From: Myroides sp. | Lineage (GTDB): Bacteria > Bacteroidota > Bacteroidia > Flavobacteriales > Flavobacteriaceae | Assembly (NCBI GenBank): GCA_018384465.1 | Contig: JAHAYQ010000006.1 | Span: 1 to 7,024, forward strand | Direction of reading: 5' to 3' | Length of the DNA stretch: 7,024 nt | In this document: positions 1 to 5,551 of the stretch, piece after piece | Layout: every line of letters starts with the position of its first letter | How positions within the stretch are numbered: the stretch's first letter is position 1 | The notes under the pieces: generated by a model | The model's database searches: none | Told to the model about the DNA's origin: nothing | What the model saw: only the letters and a program-made list of their open reading frames with translations | Position numbers and translations under genes: made by a program

Positions 1-323
1 TGCAAAACGACGGTTTAATTGCGCATGTGTATACAACACTAAATAATATGCTACACCTAAAAAAAAGCTTCTTACAGAGCTGATAAAAATCCAATCATTT
101 AATACGAATAAAATAAAGGTAAATAAAAGGATTGCTACTTCAAGCACCCATTTTCGTTCATAGAACAGCTTTATTTGCAAGGTGTTTAGAAAGACAAAGA
201 TATGAAAACCTAAACGATTCGTCTAAAATCAATGACCAATTCAATTCGTCATTTAAACCTTTTAATTCTATGGAATGATCTAAGTAAGGGATAATTTTGT
301 GGGTATAGATTCATTAAAATCAT
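1..323 (-). pseudogene. N-terminal part of a membrane protein, possibly a LytS-type sensor histidine kinase; frameshifted and cut by the window edge
   Basis: On the minus strand the reading starts at ATG 323-321 or 314-312 and runs off the window at base 1. It is continuous only if one base is removed from the G3 run at 301-303 and one from the A4 run at 205-208 (plus-strand letters). The joined product begins MNLYHKIIPYLDHSIELKG and passes through ESFRFHIFVFLN. It then has at least two hydrophobic segments (around VAILLFTFILFVLNDWIF and FFLGVAYYLVLY) separated by charged turns, and ends in THAQLNRRFA at the edge. The pattern FxxNxxxIxLFYERKW followed by a membrane helix resembles the membrane region of LytS/YehU-type histidine kinases common in Bacteroidota. 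The catalytic part would lie outside the window, so the family call is tentative. It is divergent from the small gene at 331, with only about 7-16 bases between the start codons. The frameshifts may be real decay or sequencing error. Confidence 0.4.
292..299 (+). promoter_or_regulatory. candidate -7 promoter box (TAnnTTTG)
   Basis: TAATTTTG matches the Bacteroidota sigma-ABfr -7 consensus TAnnTTTG exactly and lies about 31 bases before the ATG at 331. No convincing TTTG -33 element is visible 17-23 bases upstream, and the site falls inside the divergent minus-strand reading frame, so this is a weak call for the promoter of the operon that contains apbE, rnfC and rnfD. Confidence 0.25.
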
Positions 324-330
324 TTTATAA

Positions 331-660
331 ATGTTAAAAATAGCTCCAAAACATTTGCTTTTATATCTGATTGGCATCGTTCTGCTCTGTTTTGGAAACC
401 GACAGTTTTGGGAAAAAATACAAGCAGAAAATAAAAAGAAAAAGCACGAAGATAAAGGTAGAATAACGGCAAAAAAAATTCATTCAAGCCTTTTGAAACA
501 CAAGTAGTGGTTTACGATCCGGTAAATAAAAAGTGGGAAAACAATCACATTAGTTTTCAGACTATTCATGTGACTAATTTGTCATTCGATCCCCCCAACA
601 AAAGAAAACGTGTTAACAATAGAAGTAAATGATGAAGAATATGCAAGTGACAGCCAATAA
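331..660 (+). pseudogene. small single-pass membrane protein with two compensating frameshifts, first gene of the apbE-rnfCD operon
   Basis: The first segment (frame of 331) encodes MLKIAPKHLLLYLIGIVL, a short cytoplasmic tail and one membrane helix, then a lysine-rich linker, and stops at TAG 505-507. Adding one base to the A8 run at 471-478 moves into a second open segment with KPFETQVVVYDPVNKKWEN and ISFQTIHVTNLSF. Removing one base from the C6 run at 591-596 returns to the first frame and gives PPTKENVLTIEVNDEEYASD before TAA at 658-660. The corrected product is 109 residues: one anchor plus a roughly 60-residue beta-rich outer domain. I do not recognise the family. The shifts are -1 and +1, so overall length is preserved, as expected for sequencing errors in homopolymers, but recent inactivation gives the same picture. 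The end overlaps the apbE start by up to 32 bases, which places it in the same operon. A periplasmic partner role is only a guess. Confidence 0.5.
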
Positions 661-1558
661 GTTATACGTCAGTGCTACCCAAAAACTTTTTTACTGTAAC
701 TTTAAAATTAAAATACCACATACAATCAAAGCAAGCCTTTTATTAAAAGAATGTTTTGATCTTTTACATAAGATAGATCAACGGTATAATTCGTATCAGC
801 CAGGTTCGTTTTTTTGGCAGATAAACAAAAACGCAGGCACATGGGTTCCGGTAGATTCCTCGTGTATTGATATGTTGAACTATACCTTAAAACTATCAGT
901 TATTACAAAAGGTGCGTATGATATCAGCTGTATGCCTTTGTTGCGTATGTGGGGGTTTTATGATCTTCATAACTTGCAAATACCTACTAAAGATGCAATT
1001 AAAGAAACCTTAAAAAAAGTTGATTACCAACAAATAGAAATAAAAAATGGAATGGTTCGAATTCCTAAAGATTTTGAGCTAATTACAGGTTCGTTTATAA
1101 AATCGTTTGCAGTAGACTGCTTGATCGATTTTTTAAAAACTAAAGGAATTACAGATGCTATCATTAATGCCGGCGGTAGCACTTTTTTTGCATTGAACTA
1201 TGCTGCCCATCCCCAATGGAAAGTAAATATTCCCTTTCCCACCAATGCTTCGCAAATGATGAAGATACCGCTTACAAACCAAGCATTTTCTCTTTCTGGA
1301 ACTATACATAACAACCGAATCATAAATGGAAAATCATACGGACACATTCTTAATTCAGATACAGGCCACCCAGCCCTTACTAAGCAAGTAGGTATTTTGA
1401 ATAAGCAAGCATGGCATGCCGATGTTTTATCAACCGCTTTGTTTTGTGTGGGTACGGAACAACACAAGCACGTAATAGAAACCTTGTTACAAACCGAAAA
1501 TTTTAATTATTACCGTTTTAATTCAGACGGTTCATTTAACACCAATTTATGTTACTGA
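629..1558 (+). CDS. apbE: FAD:protein FMN transferase (ApbE family)
   Basis: ApbE transfers FMN from FAD to a Thr/Ser of target proteins, typically RnfD, RnfG, NqrB, NqrC or other extracytosolic flavoproteins. Family blocks are visible in order: YNSYQPGS (53-60), YDISCMPLLRMWGF (97-110; usual form D-x-T-x-x-P-L-x-x-x-W-G-F), ITGSFIKSFAVD (152-163; usual DLGGIAKGYAVD), NAGG (180-183), SLSG (221-224), HILNSDTGHPA (239-249) with the conserved His239, and AWHADVLSTAL (261-271) with the metal-binding Asp265. The 309-residue length is normal. Differences from typical members are the lack of a visible signal peptide or lipobox and loss of the second Gly of the GG-x-x-K-G block. ATG 629, 632 and 641 are all possible starts; the choice changes only four residues. 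The start lies inside the preceding small gene and the end overlaps rnfC by 10 bases. Membership next to rnfC and rnfD strongly supports a flavinylation role for this module. Confidence 0.9.
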   Translation: MMKNMQVTANKLYVSATQKLFYCNFKIKIPHTIKASLLLKECFDLLHKIDQRYNSYQPGSFFWQINKNAGTWVPVDSSCIDMLNYTLKLSVITKGAYDISCMPLLRMWGFYDLHNLQIPTKDAIKETLKKVDYQQIEIKNGMVRIPKDFELITGSFIKSFAVDCLIDFLKTKGITDAIINAGGSTFFALNYAAHPQWKVNIPFPTNASQMMKIPLTNQAFSLSGTIHNNRIINGKSYGHILNSDTGHPALTKQVGILNKQAWHADVLSTALFCVGTEQHKHVIETLLQTENFNYYRFNSDGSFNTNLCY

Positions 1559-2796
1559 TTCCTTCCTTAAAACATACAACCAAAAAGCTGGGTATTAATT
1601 CTTTGCCAACAGCTTCTGTGCTATATCTTTCCTTACAAGCCTATCGGGGGGATATGGAACCACTGGTAGATGTAGGTAGTTATGTTAGAAAATTTGAGCC
1701 CTTAGCAAAAGCAACTGGTACTTTTGCTTCTACACTACATGCTCCGGTTTCAGGAACCATTCTCGAAATCGCCACAACAGCAGAAGGTACATTTATGGTT
1801 CTAGAAAACGATTATCAAGAGGTAGCACTTACCACTACTCCTCCTACTTTAAGTAATTTTTCTGTAAAAGAACTCCGTCAACTTTTAACCAATTTTGGAA
1901 TTGAAGGAGCTGGAGGCTCACGTTTTCCTACTCAATTAAAATACAATATAAACGAAGGAAGTATACACACGTTGTTATTTAACGGTGTAGAATGTGAACC
2001 ATATCTTAGTGCCGATGTTGTTTTGATGATGGAAAAGACAAAAGAACTGCTTCAAGCGGCTCAATTATTACAGCGTTATGTTAAAGCAAACGATTTAATA
2101 TTTGTGATAGAAAGACAACAAAAAGCTCTTTTTAAAAAACTTACCGATACGGCCGCTCTGTTAAACCTTTCTATCCAGATTTGTCAAGTACCTGACACTT
2201 ATCCACAAGGAGGCGAATTACAGGTGATAAGATCAGCTACAGGAAAGATACTAAAAAAAGGCGAACTGCCACTTTCTCATGGTATTTTATTAAACAACGT
2301 AGGTACGTTATATGCCATTTACAAAGCTTTATTTCAGGGTATTCCATTTGTGGAACGGCTCGTCACAGTTTCAGGGAACAATGAAATAAAGATGGGAAAT
2401 TATTGGATGCATATAGGCACGCCAATTAGCCACATTTTAACTCATTTAGCTCCTTCTCAAAATATAGAAATGTATACTACTATCTTAGATGGTGCTATGA
2501 TGGGACAAGAAGTTCGATCTCGAAATATGGGTATCCATAAAGGTTCGGGAGGAGTTTTACTATTAGACAAATGGAGGAAGGATACGCAGAACTGCATCAG
2601 ATGTGGCGATTGTATCAATACTTGTCCACAAGGATTAATGCCATTAGAATTTTTGAAACCTACAAATGATAAAGCAACGTTACTTAACCTTCATTTAGAT
2701 ACATGTATTTCTTGTGGCGCATGCGATTACATTTGTCCTAGTCATTTACCCTTAATGGAAACTATATTAAAAGGAAAAAAACTGTTACAGTCATGA
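1549..2796 (+). CDS. rnfC: RnfC-like electron transport subunit (NADH/FMN site and two [4Fe-4S] motifs)
   Basis: RnfC is the cytoplasmic, membrane-associated subunit of Rnf (Rsx) complexes that exchanges electrons with NADH through FMN and iron-sulphur clusters. The N-terminus carries the RnfC barrel-sandwich segment (HAPVSGTILEI, about 64-74). The nucleotide/flavin loop GIEGAGGSRFPTQLK is at 117-131, followed by NGVECEPYLSAD (145-156) and YPQGGELQVI (218-227). KGSGGVLLL (331-339) precedes two ferredoxin motifs, C349-x2-C352-x2-C355-x3-C359-P and C386-x2-C389-x2-C392-x3-C396-P. At 415 residues it is a minimal form without the long alanine/lysine repeat tail of E. coli RsxC. The ATG overlaps the apbE end by 10 bases, and its TGA stop overlaps the upstream rnfD ATG (ATGA at 2793-2796), indicating translational coupling. 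All cluster ligands are present, so it should be functional. Confidence 0.93.
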   Translation: MLLIPSLKHTTKKLGINSLPTASVLYLSLQAYRGDMEPLVDVGSYVRKFEPLAKATGTFASTLHAPVSGTILEIATTAEGTFMVLENDYQEVALTTTPPTLSNFSVKELRQLLTNFGIEGAGGSRFPTQLKYNINEGSIHTLLFNGVECEPYLSADVVLMMEKTKELLQAAQLLQRYVKANDLIFVIERQQKALFKKLTDTAALLNLSIQICQVPDTYPQGGELQVIRSATGKILKKGELPLSHGILLNNVGTLYAIYKALFQGIPFVERLVTVSGNNEIKMGNYWMHIGTPISHILTHLAPSQNIEMYTTILDGAMMGQEVRSRNMGIHKGSGGVLLLDKWRKDTQNCIRCGDCINTCPQGLMPLEFLKPTNDKATLLNLHLDTCISCGACDYICPSHLPLMETILKGKKLLQS

Positions 2797-2843
2797 AGAT
2801 AGCTCCTTACATACACTCCCGCTTAAACTGAACTCAATGGGTT
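2793..2843 (+). other. interrupted N-terminal extension of rnfD (in-frame TGA at 2829-2831)
   Basis: An ATG at 2793, overlapping the rnfC stop as ATGA, opens the same frame as the downstream rnfD. It encodes MKIAPYIHSRLN, then TGA (2829-2831), then TQWV running straight into the ATG at 2844. RnfD and RsxD proteins typically begin with a cytoplasmic leader of the form SPHIHS-x(4-8)-[IV]M-x-DVxIALLPA, so APYIHSRLN plus VMLDVVIALLP looks like the true, complete start broken by one stop codon. A single base change, for example from CGA or AGA, would repair it. Confidence 0.7.
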
Positions 2844-3878
2844 ATGTTAGACGTAGTAATAGCTTTACTACCTGTCCTCTTTGCTGCTTGGTTAGCTTAT
2901 GGCAACACTTTCCTGTTTCTATTAAGTACCGTAGTTGTTTTTGCTCTTAGTACAGAAATAATTTGTTCTATGATTTTTTTAAACAATAAACGTAGCTTTT
3001 TAGATGGTTCTGCTTTGGTTACCGCTTTGTTATTACTGTGCACCCTTTCGCCTTTAACTCCGTGGTATGTAGCAGCATTTGGATCGTTTTGTGCTATTCT
3101 TTTTGGAAAAATAATATGGGGTGGCTTGGGTAAAAACAGACTCAACCCTGCATTAGTAGGGCGAGAATTTATGTCAGTCTTTTTTGCAGCAGTTATGACC
3201 TCGCCGAACTTATGGAAATCACAACACTTAGTACATATTTCTAGTAGCGATCTGTTTTCTACAGCACGTTTAGATTTTCTTCTAGATTACCTTTCATCAC
3301 TTGTTTTTAAGACAAGTGGAGCTATGGGCGAATATTCTATTTTAGCAATTATCTTAGGTGGTTTATATCTACTTATCAGAAAACGTATCAGTTGGCACAT
3401 TCCCTTAACCTTGCTTGCAACCTGGTGTATATGTACTTGGCTAAACGGAACAGACCCTTTGTCATATTCTATTGCGGGTACATTGTTAGGAACCATTTTT
3501 ATGGCTACAGATATGCCTTCGAGCCCTACCACTGAATTCGGAAAAATATACTATGGCACTTTAATAGGTATCTGTGCATTTATTTTTGTAAAAGCAGGTA
3601 TACGATTTGAATACATGTCTTTTAGTATCTTATTAATGAACGGATTTTCAGAAAGAATAAGCCAGGTTTTCAAACCCATTAATTGGGGAGCACGTACAAA
3701 CTATCATCAAAAGTTAGAAGCCGTGATTCTTCTTACCATTCATATTGCTATTGTAGCTGCTGCCATTATAGCATTGTACTATTATCATTTATTGCATTAT
3801 GCCGTATATCTATATTTAGCCTTTATTATTTATAAATTTAATTATTCATTCTCTAAAAAGATCCATAACTATGTATAA
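2844..3878 (+). CDS. rnfD: RnfD/NqrB-family membrane flavin subunit, N-terminus shortened by an upstream stop
   Basis: RnfD is an integral inner-membrane subunit that carries flavin and moves electrons across the membrane. Family landmarks are DVVIALLPVL (3-12), DGSALVTALLLL (54-65), GGLGKNRLNPALVGREF (93-109), GAMGEYSILAIILGGLYLL (159-177), RISWHIPLTLL (181-191) and the signature ATDMPSSPTTEFGKIYYG (221-238). About ten hydrophobic segments are visible. The usual acceptor motif for covalent FMN (S-x-A-T-P-L, or D-x-x-S-G-A-T in related substrates) is not present. The corresponding region reads SSSDLFSTARLDF, leaving Thr140 as the only obvious candidate. After the usual family end near FKPINWGAR (277-285) there is an extra tail of about 60 residues with two more hydrophobic stretches. 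As listed, the protein is 344 residues; with the leader from 2793 it would be 361. Translation may restart at 2844, or the TGA may be an error. The stop overlaps the next gene by 8 bases. Confidence 0.87.
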   Translation: MLDVVIALLPVLFAAWLAYGNTFLFLLSTVVVFALSTEIICSMIFLNNKRSFLDGSALVTALLLLCTLSPLTPWYVAAFGSFCAILFGKIIWGGLGKNRLNPALVGREFMSVFFAAVMTSPNLWKSQHLVHISSSDLFSTARLDFLLDYLSSLVFKTSGAMGEYSILAIILGGLYLLIRKRISWHIPLTLLATWCICTWLNGTDPLSYSIAGTLLGTIFMATDMPSSPTTEFGKIYYGTLIGICAFIFVKAGIRFEYMSFSILLMNGFSERISQVFKPINWGARTNYHQKLEAVILLTIHIAIVAAAIIALYYYHLLHYAVYLYLAFIIYKFNYSFSKKIHNYV

Positions 3879-4581
3879 ATCAGATTCGTCTAAAAGATCA
3901 TTAGCCGATAAAAAAATCAGCAGATCATCCCTTATAGGAAGTTTAGGTGCATTAGGTGCCTTAGGAACTTTACCTTTTCTTGTAACCTCATGTGGTAAAA
4001 ATAAGTTAGAACAGGTGGTATATGAGGGTAGTCATCAAGAAGCCATCTTAGACAATATTTTAAAAAGACGTTCAATAAGAAAATACACCGACCAAGAAGT
4101 TAGTCAAGAAATTTTAGATGTTATTATGCGCTGTGCCATATTTGCACCAAGTGCTACCAACGAACAACCTTGGGAAGTTAGAGTGATACACAAACCAGGA
4201 TTACTCACAGTAATTAATGAACGTTGGAAAAAAACAGCACCTAAAAAAAATCTTATTGATGCACAAAATCCAAATTACAGCGTTATGCATCATGCACCAG
4301 TGTTAGTAGTAATAGCAGGCGATTCAAAGAACCCAAAGGCTAGAGTTGATGTAGGTATTATGCTTCAAACTATTTTACTAAGTTCGCATGCGCTAGGTCT
4401 TGGAAGTTGTCCTATTGGCATGTTGGTTCCTACGCTTATTCACCCTGAAAACCAAGACATCGTTAAGACTCTTAACATACCAGACGGTTATGAAGTAATG
4501 GCAAATATTGCGTTAGGATATCCTGATGAAAGTCCAGAAGCACCTATCCGTTTCAGCGATAAAGTAAAATTTATCAAATAA
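3871..4581 (+). CDS. exported nitroreductase-family flavoprotein, predicted lipoprotein
   Basis: The C-terminal 180 residues form a nitroreductase fold, an FMN-dependent reductase of nitro, quinone or related substrates. Visible blocks are RRSIRKYTDQEVS (66-78; FMN phosphate-binding Arg/Ser), FAPSATNEQPWEVRVI (91-106), HHAPVLVVIAG (140-150), DVGIMLQTILL followed by LGLGSCPIGML (160-185, the classic LAA-LGLGSCWIG block) and ALGYPDESP (214-222). The N-terminus is a signal sequence: a charged start, the segment SLIGSLGALGALGTLPFLV, then lipobox V-T-S-C with Cys41. The n-region reads KKISRSSLIG, close to a twin-arginine motif but with Ser instead of the second Arg, so Sec or weak Tat export are both possible. 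The residues after Cys41 (GKNK) lack the acidic surface-export signal of Bacteroidota, suggesting a periplasm-facing anchor. The ATG lies within the last codons of rnfD (8-base overlap), so the protein is probably a partner or electron acceptor of the Rnf-like pair. The substrate is unknown. Confidence 0.85.
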   Translation: MYKSDSSKRSLADKKISRSSLIGSLGALGALGTLPFLVTSCGKNKLEQVVYEGSHQEAILDNILKRRSIRKYTDQEVSQEILDVIMRCAIFAPSATNEQPWEVRVIHKPGLLTVINERWKKTAPKKNLIDAQNPNYSVMHHAPVLVVIAGDSKNPKARVDVGIMLQTILLSSHALGLGSCPIGMLVPTLIHPENQDIVKTLNIPDGYEVMANIALGYPDESPEAPIRFSDKVKFIK

Positions 4582-4617
4582 TACTTGTAATTGGTGGAAG
4601 TTATTAGATATGTTGAC

Positions 4618-4651
4618 CCCATATTATTGGTCTAACGCTTCTAAATATGGG
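4618..4651 (+). repeat. small inverted repeat after the nitroreductase gene
   Basis: CCCATATT (4618-4625) and AATATGGG (4644-4651) are perfect 8-base complements with an 18-base loop. They lie 37 bases after the stop codon and just before the longer hairpin. The role is unclear; it may help protect the 3' end of the operon mRNA. Confidence 0.35.
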
Positions 4652-4660
4652 ATTACATTA

Positions 4661-4718
4661 TAAAATGAACAATACATTCTTGTTGTATGAATGTATTGTT
4701 CATTTTAAAGTGTTTTTA
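4661..4718 (+). terminator. hairpin terminator of the operon containing apbE, rnfC and rnfD
   Basis: A perfect 19-base inverted repeat (4661-4679 with 4689-4707) encloses a 9-base loop and is followed by a T-rich tract from 4711. It sits 80 bases after the last gene of the operon and before the next promoter region. The stem is unusually AT-rich for a Rho-independent terminator (few G-C pairs), and the T tract starts a few bases late, so efficiency is uncertain. The rest of the 249-base gap (4582-4830) is AT-rich with no gene or clear promoter box. Confidence 0.65.
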
Positions 4719-4830
4719 TTTTGATTTATTATAGGGTAAATTTACATTTTACTTAAAATTATGGTATTTTTACAAAAAAATTTTATTTATAAAACACTTT
4801 ATTAAAAACAATACTTAAAACACCAACTTC

Positions 4831-5532
4831 ATGGAAAATCAAAAATCAAATCAATGGTTAGATCTTTTCAACAAACAAAAATCACAAGTCTCTGCTGAGA
4901 ATCAACTTACAGAACCCGAGCGCATTAACAGTTATATCTTTATTTACGATTGCTTTGAAAACAGTATATTATACTTTAACAGTGCCTTTGAAACCATTAC
5001 CGGACATGAACATTTAAGCTTAGAATTTTTACTTGAAATTATCCATCCTGATGATCTGCCCTATTTTTTTGAACATGAAGAAAAAGGATTAGCTTTTACA
5101 AATACCTTACAATTTAACGAGCACTTTAGGTACACATTATCCTACACTTATCGAATAAGAAAAGCTGACGGCAACTATTTAAGAATATTACAAGAGTGCC
5201 AAGCGATAGAAGTAAATAATTCTGGTCATTTGACCAAAACATTTGTGACACACAAAGTACTTCCGTATACAGAAGTAAGAGTTCCAAAAGATTATAAAAT
5301 TTTTGACAAGACTCAAAACATATATATCGATTCAGAAAATACTTATCATTTAAGCAAACGAGAATTAGAAGTTTTACATTTGATTAAATTAGGCTACAAC
5401 AGTAGTGAAGTTGCAGACAAATTAAACTTGAGTAAAAACACCGTTATTACACATCGAAAAAATATATTAAACAAAACTGAAACCAAAAGCTTTATTGAGT
5501 TAATAAAGAAATTAAGCTACCAACACTATTAA
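4831..5532 (+). CDS. PAS-LuxR single-component transcriptional regulator
   Basis: This is a 233-residue regulator with an N-terminal PAS-like sensing domain (about 33-145) and a C-terminal LuxR/GerE helix-turn-helix (about 173-230). The PAS fold is supported by YIFIYDCFENSILYFN, the F-x-x-I-T-G-H start of the helical part, IIHPDDLPYF (70-79) and the Y-R-I-R-K-A-D-G-N-Y-L-R-I-L strand pair (107-120). The HTH reads LSKRELEVLHLIKLGYNSSE, then ADKLNLSKNTVITHRKNI, matching the usual LT-x-RE-x-E-VL and S-x-x-TV-x-x-H-x-x-x-I patterns. There is no receiver domain, histidine kinase or membrane segment, so it probably senses a small ligand or cofactor in the cytoplasm. It lies after the terminator and is likely its own unit. 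Control of the adjacent redox operon is possible but unsupported. The stop at 5530-5532 is 19 bases from the converging gene, with no hairpin between them. Confidence 0.85.
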   Translation: MENQKSNQWLDLFNKQKSQVSAENQLTEPERINSYIFIYDCFENSILYFNSAFETITGHEHLSLEFLLEIIHPDDLPYFFEHEEKGLAFTNTLQFNEHFRYTLSYTYRIRKADGNYLRILQECQAIEVNNSGHLTKTFVTHKVLPYTEVRVPKDYKIFDKTQNIYIDSENTYHLSKRELEVLHLIKLGYNSSEVADKLNLSKNTVITHRKNILNKTETKSFIELIKKLSYQHY

Positions 5533-5551
5533 TAATAAAAGATAAAGCTAT

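Noticed and set aside
1198..1467. 89-codon open frame on the minus strand
   Set aside because: It lies wholly inside apbE, whose family motifs are clear, and its translation shows no recognisable domain.
2829..2831. TGA read as tryptophan or selenocysteine in rnfD
   Set aside because: apbE and rnfC end with TGA in the same operon, so the codon is a normal stop. No selenocysteine hairpin or conserved Cys/Sec position is apparent in RnfD leaders.
2897..3145. 82-codon open frame on the minus strand
   Set aside because: It is antisense to conserved membrane segments of rnfD and has no protein-like pattern.
3287..3532. 81-codon open frame on the minus strand
   Set aside because: It is antisense to the conserved rnfD signature region, so it is a coincidental frame.
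629..4581. Complete Rnf or Na+-NQR complex
   Set aside because: Only RnfC- and RnfD-type subunits are encoded; no RnfA, B, E, G or Nqr counterparts are seen on either strand of the window.
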